Source: Castor canadensis
Taxonomy: Eukaryota > Chordata > Mammalia > Rodentia > Castoridae
Assembly (NCBI RefSeq): GCF_047511655.1
Contig: NC_133390.1
Location: 158,097,583 to 158,161,582 of the forward strand
Direction of reading: 5' to 3'
Length of the DNA stretch: 64,000 nucleotides
Shown here piece after piece: positions 1 through 11,197 of the stretch (position 1 is its first letter; each line of letters starts with the position of its first letter). A program made the position numbers and the translations under genes. The notes under the pieces were generated by a model that was not told where the DNA came from, searched no databases, and saw only the letters and a list, made by a program, of their open reading frames with translations.

Positions 1-345
1 AGGTTCATTCTTTGCTGCTACCAAAGGTTTAACAGAAGAAACTATATAAAAACTTGCTCCACAAGATTTCTCCCATACAGAAATATCTCTCCTCAGCCAA
101 ACAATCTCAGTATGGTAAGAATAAGGGGCATTTTATAATTATCTTAATGGCCTACGATATGTAAGACCTAAATTTATATTCCTTCAACTATATAATCTTT
201 AAGATACACTCCCACGATAATGACCTTAATAGTGATGATTAAGTGCTTAACAAAAGCAAAGTTACTAAGGGGATGAAACAGCCATTAGCAACCTTTCAAG
301 TGGTCAAATTTTACCTTTAACAAGAAAGCAATACTACCTTTATAC
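1..345 (-). other. EIF2S2: EIF2S2 intron 3 (partial)
   Basis: AT-rich intronic DNA after the exon 3 donor. No exon, SINE or other element was recognised here. Confidence 0.7.
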
Positions 346-441
346 CTTCTTCAGCTTCATCAATATCAAATATCTTTTTTGTTTTTTTCTTCTTCTTCTT
401 TTGATTAAAGAAGTTCAAGTCATCTAGATCATCAGAAGCAT
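346..441 (-). CDS. EIF2S2: EIF2S2 coding exon 3 (eIF2 beta subunit)
   Basis: This exon encodes part of the N-terminal tail of eIF2 beta, the subunit of the eIF2 GTPase complex that delivers initiator Met-tRNA to the 40S ribosome in the cytoplasm. Read on the minus strand it completes the Asp codon split after exon 2. It gives an acidic stretch ([11 protein letters not shown]), the second lysine block (KKKKKKTKK) and then IFDIDEAEE. In the family such lysine blocks contact eIF5 and eIF2B epsilon. The acceptor AG is at 443-442 after a T-rich tract, and the donor GTATAAAG follows position 346. The 96 bases fit the phase (2 + 93 + 1). Protein and exon structure agree with mammalian EIF2S2. The remaining exons (third lysine block, core, zinc ribbon) lie beyond position 1, so the gene is partial here. 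Confidence 0.95.
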
Positions 442-1882
442 CTAAAAATTGATCAAGGATTATCAATTATTAACAACTATCAAAAGGCAAAGCATCAAAT
501 TGTGAGTTATGCCAACCCCTTCTAGGTACTAATTAGTATAGTAACTCTTCTACAACCACAATGGTTATGATTCTTTTTCCAAGAATCTCCAGCTTTGTAT
601 ATTCACTTCTGCCTACCCCAATACCCCTACCCACTCCAATACCTCCATCCCTGGTTCCAGCCCTATTGAACTGCTTCCAAATCCTAGTGCAGTTATGCAT
701 AGTCTCTTACCGCCCGCCAAGCCTTCCCATGGACCCTCACACAGCTCTTACCTTTAACTCACAGATCTTAGTTAGAAGTTACTTTGACCAAGAAATCTCT
801 AAGCCTGTTAATTACGTTAGGTGTCCTCAGGGTGCTTGGTAATACATTCTGTTCATTCCAGCTAAGTTAATTACTACCAACTTTCTTATCTACCTAGTGT
901 CCCTTCTACATACTAAGCATATGAGCCTTTCTCAGTTAAATCCTAGTACCTAGCTCAACATTTTATTGAATTAATCAAAACATCAAAAAGCAGTTATACA
1001 GCTGGCAAAATGGTTCAGTGGTACAGTGCTTGCCTAGCATGTATAAGGCCCTGGGTTCAATCTCTAGCCCTGCAAAAAAAATAAAATAAAAACCTAAAAA
1101 GTAAGTAATTTTTAAAAAGACTTCATACAAATTATTTCACATTCATTAAAATAAGGAACACAGTAAGTATGAATATTGATGAAACTGTATTTACCATTAG
1201 TGAATATATCATTTCCATTGGCTCTGCCCAGCTGTTTTCTACGAATATTATAGAATCCCTCTGCTACCATTTTTTAAGAAGCTATTCACGAATACATTTT
1301 ATCTTATTACAACAGAAAATACTTTCCAAGTTTCAAACAAGTGCAAGACACATGGTATTTACTGAAGGAATACCATTTCTCTTTATCCTAGCAGTCTTAT
1401 ATTCAATACAAATTATGTTTACTGAATCATTTTTCTAATAGTCAAATTTTAGTGCTATATAACATAGTGTTATAACACTAACATGAGGTGAAAAACCAAA
1501 GCTAGTCCCTAACCCACAATATTTTAGGATGTAGTATTAATCTCTCATACACATTAACTGCCTTATCTTGGTCCTATTTCTTTCTATCTACACTCAAATA
1601 CAACTATCATTAAAGCTGGAGAAGAAACCTAAAAGATCAGACTGGAAAACCAGTCCTGTAATGAAGAGGTTATCTTTGTAATTTGTAAATTCAAGGGGAA
1701 TTTCCCTGCAACAAATCTATCAAATCTGGTAAGGTCCAGTGCACACAGACTGCTGATAACCTTGGCTTCATCAGAATAGCCTTGCCTTATCAGACTGAGA
1801 AGACAATGAGTATACAAAAATCTAAGCCATTGAAGGAATTAAGGCTTTAAGGACAACAATAAATCTGACATCAACCACTCAC
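442..1882 (-). other. EIF2S2: EIF2S2 intron 2
   Basis: AT-rich intron bounded by a GTGAGT donor at its high-coordinate end and an AG acceptor before exon 3. It contains one ID SINE (about 1000-1093). The other open frames have no recognisable protein similarity. Confidence 0.85.
1000..1093 (+). repeat. ID SINE
   Basis: tRNA-like core with GTTCAGTGGTACAGTGCTTG and a B-box-like GGGTTCAATC, followed by an A-rich tail. This is the stand-alone rodent ID element in EIF2S2 intron 2. Confidence 0.8.
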
Positions 1883-2060
1883 CTTTCTTCCTACTATCCT
1901 CTTCATCAGCTTCTACATCTTTGTCCTCAGTTGGTTCTGGCTCCACTTCTTTTGTTTCTGAGGGCTGGGTTTCTTCTGTCTGGGCATCCCCTTCCTCATC
2001 TAACATAAAAGGCTTCTTCTTCTTCTTTTTCTTCTTACTCATAGTAGGATCAAAAATCAT
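1883..2060 (-). CDS. EIF2S2: EIF2S2 coding exon 2 (eIF2 beta subunit)
   Basis: Minus-strand exon encoding residues 6-64 of eIF2 beta plus the first base of the next codon. It starts [18 protein letters not shown] and ends in EEDSRKK. The first lysine block is at residues 13-20 of the full protein, followed by an acidic, Glu/Thr-rich disordered stretch. The acceptor AG at 2062-2061 follows a pyrimidine-rich tract, and the donor GTGAGT follows position 1883. Phase matches exon 3. The internal ATG at 2060 is not the start: exon 1 supplies five earlier residues and joins in frame. Only a few conservative differences from other mammalian sequences are apparent, and the frame is intact, so this is the live gene and not a retrocopy. 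Confidence 0.96.
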
Positions 2061-3011
2061 CTGTTTAAGAGATAAGAAAGAACCGAGTGATTATTTTTAA
2101 TGATGCTCACCTTCCAAATATGCTTCATCCTCAAGAAGTAAACTCTTAAAACTAAAAAGTATTTGATACATTAAAATGCCAAAAAAAACCCTACCAAAAA
2201 TAAGTAAATAAAAAATAAACTGTCCATCCAACCTTCCTTATACTATTAAACAGGAAGGAGGGTGCTAAAGCATGTGCACATGCCCTTCAATTTGTTAGGT
2301 ATCACAAGATACAACAACTTTACTTTTACTTTCATGAGTAAATGTGTATATTATGAATGAGTTGTCTAATTTAGGAGCAGGACCTTAAGAACAACCTATA
2401 TTATACTCACTTATGAATAAGAAAAACAATGTCAGTGCAGGTTATGAGTATTTTGTTATGAACATTTATCAGGTCTCAGGATCTGAGTTTTTAAAACTTT
2501 TATCCTGAAGTTCAGACAAACCTTAACCTTTAAGGAAATTCACCAGCAACCCTTCATGTAATAAATCCCCAAATAAGAGAAACTTCCTCAGAACCTTTTG
2601 CTCTGCTTTTGTTTATGAAATGTAAAAAGTTCTCTTAGATTATTATAATCTAAATGACCACTAGAGAATAAGTGAAAAATTTTTAACTTGTAGACATTTG
2701 TACTGATCACTTGAAGAAAAAGTTATTTTAGACATAATTTAAAGAGCAAATACCTGACACAGCAGAAAGAGTAAAGTCAAACAAAATTGATTCAAGTCCC
2801 AAGCATTTTTTCCTCAGCATCTTACCACTTTGCTCATATTCTACCAGCTTGAACTTAGCATTTTGCCCACTGATCTGCTGTGGACTGTGTAGTGTTTAAA
2901 AGCACAGGGCTATAGACCAACTGTCTGGATTCAAATCCTGACCATGCCTCATACTTAGGTTATTCCATGTTCCATCTGGATGATGGAAGTAACTAGCAGA
3001 ACTAAAATCAA

Positions 3012-3332
3012 ATCAGGTTGTGTGTGGTCATGCATACCTGTAATCCCATCTATTTGGGAGGTAAAGACCAGGAGGATCAGGTTTGAGGCCAGCCCAGGCA
3101 AAAGTTAGTGAGATCCCATCTCAACCATTAAGGTGGGCATGGTCCCAAGTAGGTAGGCGGCATAGGTTCATGGTCTAGGCCTGCCAGACAAAAATATAAG
3201 ACCCTATCCAAAAAATAAGAGCAAAAATAGCTGGAGGCATGGCTCAGGTGGTACAGAACCTACCTAGCAAATTCAAGGACCTGAGTTCAAACCCCAGTAC
3301 CACCAAAGGGAGGGAAAAAGAAAAAAAAAAAA
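3012..3332 (+). repeat. B1-B1-ID trimeric SINE
   Basis: Two successive 7SL-like halves (the first with GTAATCCCA and a CCAGCCCAGGCAAA core, the second starting near GTGGGCATGG) precede an ID half (GGCTCAGGTGGTACAG, GAGTTCAAACCCCAGTACC) and an A-rich tail. Two other copies in this window share the layout (22.75 and 40.57 kb). Confidence 0.75.
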
Positions 3333-3482
3333 CCCACAAAAACCTGATGAGGTTATTAGGAGAATCAATAGCTTACAGTTCACAAAGCATGGTACCTGAT
3401 TCCTATCATTGAAACTTCCTCAACTAAGATAATCTAATTTCCCAGACTTATCATGAAACTCAAAAAATTCCCAAAATTGATT

Positions 3483-3680
3483 TTTCCCCCCTATGGTACT
3501 GGGTCTTGAACTCAGGGCCTACACCTTGAGCCACTCTACCAGCCCTTTTTTGTGATGGGTTTTTTGGAGACAGGGGTCTGGAGAACTGTTTGCCTGGGCT
3601 GGCTTCAAACCACAATCCTCCTGATCTCTACCTCCTGAGTGAGTAGCCAGGATTATAGGTGTGAGCCACGGGTGCCCAGC
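3483..3680 (-). repeat. B1-ID SINE with 13-bp TSD
   Basis: Standard composite SINE in reverse orientation, with the ID half showing the shortened form (CTTGAACTCAGGGCCTACACC). The duplication CCCAAAATTGATT flanks it at 3470-3482 and 3681-3693. Confidence 0.85.
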
Positions 3681-4524
3681 CCCAAAATTGATTCTAATAA
3701 TTAACTTAAATTCCTTTTGGCCCAAGTACATTAAGGAAACTAAGCTAGACCAAAACCAAACTATAGTCTGGAATAAGGGTAAATACTGTCCTCACACAGT
3801 AGAGAAGTATCTGCAAAACATTCTGGAAATTTTTATATAGCCTTGTTGTGTAAATAAATAATTCTGAAATGCAGTCAGTCTGAAGAACATTAACTGCGAA
3901 ACCTAAAGAAGCATCACTTCCAAAACAGAACAGCAAGGATGAAGAAGTTCCCACTGCTGACCTACTATTACTGGGCTTTGGTTCACCCTACGTGAAGTAC
4001 TGCGCATCCTGTTATAGGGAGGCAGCTAAAATTCACTTTTTCTTGAAATAAGGACTTGGCAAAAGGACAGACAACACTCTAGGCACTATAAATTTGGTTC
4101 TGGCAGGGCTTATGATCCATTTATTGCATTTTTTTCAAGCATCAGATTCCCTGGAATATTAACTACCTTTTAACTATTACTCAGGAAGACAGACCAAAGA
4201 TGGGAAGAATCCTAAAATCAGATGACAGCTTCACAATTGCCTTCTTACCCCTGAAAAACATTTTTACTTAAGTCTATAGGTAAACAGATTGTGGTCTCTT
4301 AAATAATAAACATGTAGAAATCTTTGCTGAAATAATTAATATCTCTCCCAATTCCTGTCTCTAGATACTTAATACTTATGTACTTTATATACTCGGTGCC
4401 TCATTTTATTCACACAGCCCTGTAAAGTTGTTTACAAATGAGGAAACCAGGGATCTGAAAGCAGCACTCAAAGCAAAACCCCACCAAAACACAAGGCCAA
4501 GTAAGAAAACATAACTTTTTACAA

Positions 4525-4675
4525 TTTGAATTATGGGCCTGGTGTTGCAAGTCCCTCAGGAGGCTGAGGTAGGAGGAAGAGCAAGAGTTTAAGGCCATCC
4601 CTGGCTACATATCAAGTTCCAGGCCAGTGTGGGCTAAATACTGAGACATATCCCCCCCTCCAAAAAAAAAAAACT
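4525..4675 (+). repeat. diverged B1-like SINE
   Basis: GGAGGCTGAGGTAGGAGG and CTGGCTACAT resemble a B1 monomer, with an A-run tail (TCCAAAAAAAAAAAA). The copy is old and diverged. Confidence 0.55.
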
Positions 4676-4861
4676 TTTCCATCTGACTTCCAAATCATCA
4701 ACTGAATATATTCCAAATATTTTGTTGATGAGACTCATTTGGATTTGAGAAGCAAACAGTGTTGACAATGCACCTATGCAAAAACTACAGAACCACTTAA
4801 GCTTTTTTTAAAGTACACACTCACAAAAACAGAGGAAAAAAAAACCTTCAAAAGTATAGAG

Positions 4862-5086
4862 TTGCCCAGCACCAATGGCTCCCACTTGTAATCCTAGCTA
4901 CAAGGGAAGCAGCAATCAGGAGGATACTGGTTAGAAGCTAGCCCCAGCAAATAGTTTGCAAGACCCTATCTCAAAAAAGCCATCACAAAAAAAAGGGCTG
5001 GCCAAGTGGCTCAAGTGGTAAAAGCACCTGCCCAGCAAGTGTGAGGCCCTGGCCCTGAGTTCAATTCCCAATACCACAAAAAAAAG
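4862..5086 (+). repeat. B1-ID SINE, full ID half
   Basis: B1 half (GTAATCCTAGCTACAAGGG) followed by a complete ID half that keeps the CTGCCCAGCAAGTGTGAGG segment missing from the shortened subfamily, then an A tail. Confidence 0.8.
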
Positions 5087-5520
5087 TATAAAGTTTCCAT
5101 TTTCAGTTTCTCATGCTGGGCTGGCAAGGAAAGGAGATACTAGCTAGAATTACCCTGACAATAGCCTCAAGTGCTAACTCAAATTGCCTCCTTCTATCCA
5201 TCCTTTACCAGGAAGACAGATATGGGCCAGAAAAAAAGCAAGCAAAGGCACTGATCTAACCTTTGTTCCAGCTTTGTTCCAGGGGTGAAATGCTAATAGC
5301 ATTTTCCTCCCTGGGTAATAAGATTCTGGGACATTTTTCTTTGAATTCTTTGTGTTTTGTAAACTTCACACAAAGCGTATTTTATTTTTAATCCAAAACT
5401 TTTTAAAGTTTCTTTTGCAAAAATACCTTACCATATTGTGTAAAAACCCATTATTATAACACCTTGTAGTAGTAAGCTTAGTCTTAGATATTGGTAGTGT
5501 TTTTCTAAAAACAATGTAAA

Positions 5521-5634
5521 GCTAGGTGTAATGGTGTAACCTATAATCCCAGCACTCAGGAAGCTGAGGCAGGAGGACTGCTGAGGCCTGTCTGAGCTAC
5601 ATAGCAAGACTCTGTCTCAAATAAAAATTTAAAA
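5521..5634 (+). repeat. B1 monomer SINE
   Basis: CCTATAATCCCAGCACTCAG and CTGAGGCAGGAGGA with an AAATAAAAATT tail. No ID half is attached. Confidence 0.7.
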
Positions 5635-6020
5635 ATTCTGAATGCCTGCAGATTAGGGATTTTTTTTCTTACTAAGGAGCACCTACATTTATAAGGCACT
5701 GCTTTTTAAAGTTATGGTTCTACTAAGCTAAAAAGAGTCATGTATGGCTTAATTACTAGGTTTAAAAGGTATGACTACAACTTACTTTATGTCAATTATA
5801 TGTCTATAAGCCATATACAGAAAAAAAGAAACTTTTTAATAGTGGCTTCTTTCATTATGTATCCTGGCTACCAGTCAGAATAACTTTCTACTCTGGAAAG
5901 TTTCTGGCAGTTTGTAAATCACTTCCAAGTACAGGTTTACATTTGGTCCTCACTCACAAGTCAGAAGACTAGAAGAATATTTCTTCAGTCAGCAACACTA
6001 ACCACAACCTACATCCCATT

Positions 6021-6247
6021 CTTTTTTGTTTTGTTGTTGTTGCTTGTTTTTTTGTTCTGTTTTGTTTTGTTTTGCAGTACTGGGGTTTGAACTCAGGGCC
6101 TACATGTTGAGCCACTCCAATCCTTTTGATGGGTTTTTCCAGACAGGGTCTCTCAAACTATTCACTCACACTGGCTACGAACTGCAGTTCTCCTGATCTC
6201 TGCCTCCTGAGTAACTAGGATTACAGGTGTGAGCCACCAGTACCAGG
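6021..6247 (-). repeat. B1-ID SINE
   Basis: Reverse-orientation composite SINE with a T-rich (sense A-rich) tail at 6021-6075. An imperfect 12-bp duplication (CTACATCCCATT / CTACATCACATT) flanks it at 6009-6020 and 6248-6259. Confidence 0.8.
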
Positions 6248-8120
6248 CTACATCACATTTTTCACTCCTCCCTCTACAAGTAAATTCTACCTGAAAATGT
6301 GAAGCAAAAAGCCAGGGTTTTAGTTTCACTACCTCACTGCATGAACCTATGGCAAGTTAATCTCTTTGCGTCCTACACTGCTATCTAAGAAATGAAGCTG
6401 TACTGGTAGATCTAAGAAATGCCAAGCTGCATAGCATTTTACTAGCCTCCAAAGTCTGTTCTGGAATGCTGGTGTGCCATTTCTGCTTCATAAAATCCTA
6501 TTCATCCTTCAGTAATGTATTCATATTCCAATTTTATCAAAACCTGATCCCATTACCAAAAATGATCCCTCCAGTCCCCCCAAATTGCTGTCAGTGGTCT
6601 TCTGATACTTGCCATGGCAACTAGCAGTTTCTAGCTTGCATTATTACCCCTGTATCTCTTACTTCTCTTACTACACTGTGACTACTTTACTGTAGAAACC
6701 ATACACAGTATACTCCCACAGTAACTTGCAGTATGTAAGTTCTACATTTGCTAAAAGTCATGAAAAGCTTGGAACATGAGTAAAAATAAAACAAGAGTGA
6801 AACATTGCCTTTCAGAACTTTTCCAACACAGTAGCTTTGGACAATGACTACCACGATCTCCAAGCAAGAACCATCTATCTCCTCAGTCTCAGCTTTTTTA
6901 AACTAGCAAGAGCCTCCCAGTCACTGAGATAGAGGCAAGAACGCATAGATGTGGAATTCAGCCAATAGCTCAGCCACTTAGAATTTGTGGATATTATACA
7001 ACTTTTTTGAGCCTCGGTTTTCTCATCTCTAAAATGGGCACAAAGGAACCCCCCCCCTTTTTTTTTTTACACAGGGTTGTTATAAGACTCAGATGAGAGC
7101 TTGAAGTCCCTTCCAAAATAAATCCCAATTCCTTAACTAAAGGTCCTCCATGAACTAACCAGTACCTACCCTAAACCAAACTGGAGTAAACTGCGCTTTC
7201 CCTAAGCACACTTGGCATTCTCCATCATTTCTGTAATCAGCCTCCCACTGGTTGAGAAAATTCTAAACATCATTCAGGGCCTAAGTCAAAAACCAACCTC
7301 TGTAGAGGGCCTCGAATTCTTCCTCCTCCTCCCTATAGGCCAAGTAAATTGCAAATTCTTCCTAATTTTTTTTTTTAATTAGGAGGTGGGGAAGTTCTAC
7401 CTCCAACATTAGGCAATACCTACTTGAGGGCACTTAACACCAACTTCATCTTGAGATGAACCAGGACGCATGGGAAAAAGGACCCGAGGATATGCCGAGA
7501 CCCAACCCGCGGGTGGAGCTCTTCGGCCGGCTTTGCACCCGGACTTCCCGCTCACGTCGCCGAGAGCCCAGTTAAAGGAGGCCCGGGGCCTCCGGCTCGG
7601 GAACCTTCCGGGAAGGGCTGAGGGATCTTTCCTCTGGTCCTACGTCCCGCACCCCTCATCTTTTTAAGAAATAACTCTCGAGAGCAGAACAAGAACGGGA
7701 AACCTGCCCGAAAACCACAGTCTACAAAGTCTTTAACCGGACACCTCCACCGAGCTATCCCGGGTACCCGGCGCGACAAGCCGCGGCCGCAGGATCCAGC
7801 GGAAAGGAACGCCGGGGTCGCCAGGTCCAATCTCCTTCAGTCGGAGCAACCAGCTGGACATGAGACCCCATCATGAGGTCAACTCAACGTGTGCTCTGCA
7901 CTTCCGAAACGCCGGCCACCGCGCCTTCGCGAGGGAGAGCGGGGTGCGGCGGAGCTGCGGCTTCGGACTCCTCGCCGGCTCCACCGCTCCGGGGCGTCTA
8001 GGCCCGGCTGCCCCACATGGCGGCCGCCCGCCGCTAGGCCGCAGGCCCAGTTTCCCGCACTGGGGTAGGTTAAGCTTCCTGCCTCAGTCCTTAGCTCTAG
8101 CTCCGGGCTTAGGCCCTTAC

Positions 8121-8135
8121 CTCGTCCCCGGACAT
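8121..8135 (-). CDS. EIF2S2: EIF2S2 coding exon 1 (start codon, MSGDE)
   Basis: The first coding exon holds only five codons, MSGDE, in a GC-rich context on the minus strand. The ATG is at 8135-8133. A consensus donor GTAAGG follows position 8121, and the phase (0) joins directly to MIFDP of exon 2 about 6 kb away. This is the known N-terminus of eIF2 beta (MSGDEMIFDP). The 5' untranslated region continues to higher coordinates inside the CpG-rich block. The exact transcription start cannot be read from sequence, but it probably lies near 8200-8350 given the NRF1- and ZNF143-like sites just beyond. Confidence 0.93.
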
Positions 8136-8296
8136 GGCTGTGATTCGAGTGGACTCAGCACGGTCGGGAAATCAGACAAGTCAGCTCCAAGCCCCGGCGG
8201 CAGCGCAGCTCCTCCCGATACCTTTCCCAGCACCGCACAAGGATCTTGCATCAGCGAGAGGGGACGATACCCCGCCCTCCCCACTAACGTTGGAAG

Positions 8297-8330
8297 TGCG
8301 CGTGCGCAGAACTCGCCTAGGCGCAGGCGC
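8297..8330. promoter_or_regulatory. two NRF1-like sites
   Basis: TGCGCGTGCGCA at 8297-8308 is a palindromic match to the NRF1 consensus (GCGC, two bases, GCGC), and GCGCAGGCGC at 8321-8330 is a second close match. They lie about 160-195 bases upstream of the EIF2S2 start codon. Binding is inferred. Confidence 0.6.
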
Positions 8331-8393
8331 GAGCAAGAGCCAACTGTGCGCGCTTCGTGTGGCGCGAGTTACTAGACGCCGCCGCGGCGCGGG

Positions 8394-8416
8394 GCATGCT
8401 GGGACCTGTAGTTCTC
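8394..8416. promoter_or_regulatory. ZNF143/THAP11-like (SBS) motif
   Basis: GCATGCTGGGA followed by CTGTAGTTCT is a close relative of the well-known promoter element read on the other strand as ACTACA...TCCCAGCATGC, bound by ZNF143. It sits about 260 bases upstream of the start codon in the CpG block, a usual position for this element in housekeeping promoters. Binding is inferred. Confidence 0.55.
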
Positions 8417-8460
8417 CTAGAAGAGGCGGGTGCTTTTGCTGCAGCTGCCAAGGGATGCGT

Positions 8461-9879
8461 GAGTGTCATCTCCTCGAACCCCAGCCGGAATGTTCGGTTT
8501 CCTGTTCTGACCTCTGCGGATCCGACAGTTCTGTTTTGCTTTTAGAACGATGTTCTTCGGTTGCTCTCCGAGTGAATTTTGGCCGTTCGTCCTGGGTTAG
8601 GCTAGTAAGACACTCGGTAATCTGATCGCTTGGGGCTGATTTCCCACGTCTCTGGAGTGTTTTGGGGGAGTTCCAATTTGGAGCTGGAGGAGCGCGCCTC
8701 CCTACCAGGGTTTTACTTTGTGATAAATTTAATATGCTGGCTTTCTACTTGGGAGGTCACAACCAGAACTCTCTTCTCAGTCCCTGCAGGGGTAGTCTGA
8801 GGAAAGGAAGGCGTCCTCTAAGGAGAAACAGCCTGTCAAGTGACAGTCTGTCAAGAAGCCTCAAAATACAAGCATGCCTTGCTTTAGTGACGGGAACTTG
8901 TTGAAAAGCGTGTAAGTAGGCAACTTCCTCGTTGTTGGACCTCAAAGACAAGCAGTGTCCCTAGGCGATGTCATCTTATGGGACCACCTTCTGTACTGGA
9001 TGGACAAAAACTTCATTACATGGCGCTGACTGTACTTGTTCATGAAGTCTCTGCTCCGGCGTTCGGGACGCGTCCTGCAGTGCCCCTTGGGACATAACCG
9101 CTTCCCTTTAGGGAGAACTCACATTGTCAGTGCCCTCCAATCAAAGGACGTTGAGAACACCCCTGTAGTTGGGCCAGGGGAGGGATACCGTGGGAAACAG
9201 CAGGACATCAGGAAGAGAGGGTGCTGGAAAGAACTTACAGTGGGTTTCTTCGGTAGTTTGAGGGAGGGCTCAGGGAAGCAGGGCTTCTCTCTGGATTGGA
9301 CGCTATCGGGAAGTGGGAGTAATTCTATGATTGGGTATTTTAATAATTCTCACGTGAAAAGGGAGAAGAACCAAGTGAGGCTAAGGCTGTAATTAGTAAA
9401 GAAGCATTAGTCCCTCATATTAGACAAGACGGGATATTTAGTCATTGTTTGTGGTTGGGACAATGTTTTGGGTTTTTGTGTGTGTGTATTCATACATGAT
9501 TAAAGAATTTTTGTTTTCGTTTTTGATCCATTGTGGTCACAGAACGGCCTTGTCTGATATTGGTGTTCTGTGAAATTGTTTAGTTCAACAGGTCACCACA
9601 TCCTAGGTGATACTGCCAACCTAGCTCTCAATAGGAAGGGCCGCTTTTCTCCCCATTAGGCTCCATATTATTTAATGTACGTTGTCTGCTTTAGTCCTTA
9701 AAACAACTGCATGAGAAAAAAATACTGGAAAAATAGCATTGATAATTACCTTGGTTCTTGCGTCTGGCAGTTCTTGCATCTGGCAGGAAAAGAATTCAAG
9801 CAAGATTCAAAAGATGGAGTAAAGATAAGAGGTTTATTAGGAAAGAAGAGAGAAACAGTCCTTGTTTATGATGGTTGTT
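8461..9879. other. intergenic, upstream of EIF2S2
   Basis: No gene recognised. The segment around 8890-9034 (GGCGATGTCATCTTATGGGA through GGCGCTGACTGTA) resembles the end of an old interspersed repeat, possibly a DNA transposon. The family name is uncertain. Confidence 0.4.
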
Positions 9880-10002
9880 TTTTTGTTTGTTTGTTTGTTT
9901 TTGAGAAAGGGTCTCACGAACTCTTTGCCCAGGCTAGCAATCCTTCTGATCTCTGCCTCTTGAGTAGCTAGGATTACAGGCCTGAGCCACTGGTACCCAG
10001 TC
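9880..10002 (-). repeat. B1-type SINE fragment
   Basis: T-rich tail followed by GAGAAAGGGTCTCACGAACT and GCTAGGATTACAGGCCTGAG, the reverse complement of a B1 half. The ID half is absent. Confidence 0.75.
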
Positions 10003-10169
10003 CATAGTGTTTTTACTTGACCATAAGCCTATAGAGACTGTGACTTAAGCAAAGTGTGACAGTACTTGAATTAGAACCTCAATCTCATGATTCTTAGTCT
10101 AGTGCTGTTTATACTTGTTAACAAAGGCCACATATCTTCATGGATAATGTTTATCTTGCAGAAAACATA

Positions 10170-10375
10170 ATTAGCCAGCCTCTGGTGGCTCATACCTGTA
10201 ATCCTTGTTACTCAGGAGGCAGAGATCACGAGGATGGCAGACAGTTCGAAGCCAGCCCCAGACAAATAGTTTGTGAGACCCTATCTCCAAAAAACCCATC
10301 ACAAAAAAGGGCTGGTGGAATGACTCAAGGTGTAGCCCTGAGTTCAAACCCCATGCCACCAAAAAAAAAAAAAAT
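10170..10375 (+). repeat. B1-ID SINE, shortened ID half
   Basis: A clean sense-strand example: B1 half (GTGGCTCATACCTGTAATCC), linker CCCATCACAAAAAAGGGCTG, then a short ID half (GACTCAAGGTGTAGCCCTGA) and an A tail. The ID half lacks the middle tRNA-like segment. Bases 10003-10169 and 10376-10920 show nothing recognisable. Confidence 0.88.
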
Positions 10376-10920
10376 CAAAACAAAATGGAAGACATAGTTA
10401 AGATAGAGATTCTAATTCACATAGAAATTCAGACTTATTTTTTTTAACCTATGAGTACTTCATTATATGGGGTCTTTAGGAGTTATTTTTAATGAGGAAA
10501 GTCACTGAGATATTAATAAAAAGCACCTTTGTTTTGTTGCAGACAGAAGGTATACTGAGGCTCCCTACAGAGAAGTCTTGCAAAGGTTTATTCTCTGAGA
10601 AATAAACTAGTAGGAATGAATTATTAATTATCAAATTTAGTCATATGTAGCAATGACTTAAAAGGTTATCTTTAAGTTTGTCACTGAGGAGATTCAGGAA
10701 TCACCAATTCTAAGCAAGTTGACCAGGAAATACTGTCTCTAATAGCATCATTATGTCAGTGATCCCCAAATCTGTATTTCCAACCCGAACTTCTCCTCTG
10801 AGTTCTAACCTCACATATTCAAATGCCTATTCACATTTGCTTGTCTTACAAAGATAAGGGAGTCTTCCTCATCTAAGAACACTGTTCTTTTCTCGGTTGC
10901 TACATCAGAAATTCAGGAGT

Positions 10921-11012
10921 GGACTAGAAGTCTGGTTCAAGTGGTAGAGTGCCTGCTTTGTAAGCAGGAACCCCTGGGTTCAAAACCTCAGTCCCACAAA
11001 AAAAAAAAAAAT
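10921..11012 (+). repeat. ID SINE
   Basis: GGTTCAAGTGGTAGAGTGCC, then CTTTGTAAGCAGG, CTGGGTTCAAAAC and a 13-A tail. A second SINE starts directly in its tail. Confidence 0.75.
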
Positions 11013-11197
11013 CCTGAAACTTAGGAGACAGAGATCAGGAGGATTGTGGTTCGAACCAGTCTGGGCAAATAGTTTGAGAGACCCTAATCTCAAAAAAAAA
11101 CCATCATAAAAAATGGTCTGAAAAGGGCTGGTGGAGTGGCTCAAGATGTAAGTGCTGAGTTCAAACCCCAGTACTGCAAAAAAAAAAAAAAAAGAAA
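11013..11197 (+). repeat. B1-ID SINE, 5'-shortened
   Basis: Starts within the B1 half (AGGAGACAGAGATCAGGAGG) directly after the preceding A tail, continues through the GGGCTGGTGGAGTGGCTCAA linker and a shortened ID half, and ends in an A tail. Confidence 0.75.

Larger units (their letters stand above)
2061..8120 (-). other. EIF2S2: EIF2S2 intron 1
   Basis: A 6.06-kb first intron. It holds seven SINE copies (listed separately) and otherwise AT-rich unique-looking sequence (2061-3010, 3694-4520, 5090-5520, 5632-6005, 6260-7470), where I recognise nothing. The end nearest exon 1 (7470-8120) lies in the CpG-rich block. Confidence 0.85.
7470..8460 (-). promoter_or_regulatory. EIF2S2: CpG-rich EIF2S2 promoter
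   Basis: Base composition changes sharply from AT-rich intron to CpG-dense sequence here and back to ordinary sequence after about 8460. The block covers the start of intron 1, exon 1 and the region upstream of the gene, as expected for a housekeeping TATA-less promoter. Open reading frames in this block on both strands (for example 7860-8375 plus) are explained by the scarcity of stop codons in GC-rich DNA. Confidence 0.85.

Noticed and set aside
1000-1093. tRNA gene
   Set aside because: The tRNA-like A and B box text is that of an ID SINE with an A-rich tail. The same unit recurs throughout the window and does not fold as a clean cloverleaf.
1839-2060. A separate small lysine/glutamate-rich gene starting at 2060
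   Set aside because: It is exon 2 of EIF2S2. The in-frame ATG is residue 6 and a splice acceptor precedes it.
7860-8625. Long plus-strand open frames (171 and 163 codons) over the EIF2S2 promoter
   Set aside because: They overlie a CpG-rich block with exon 1 of EIF2S2 on the other strand, overlap each other in two frames and show no domain. GC-rich DNA is poor in stop codons.
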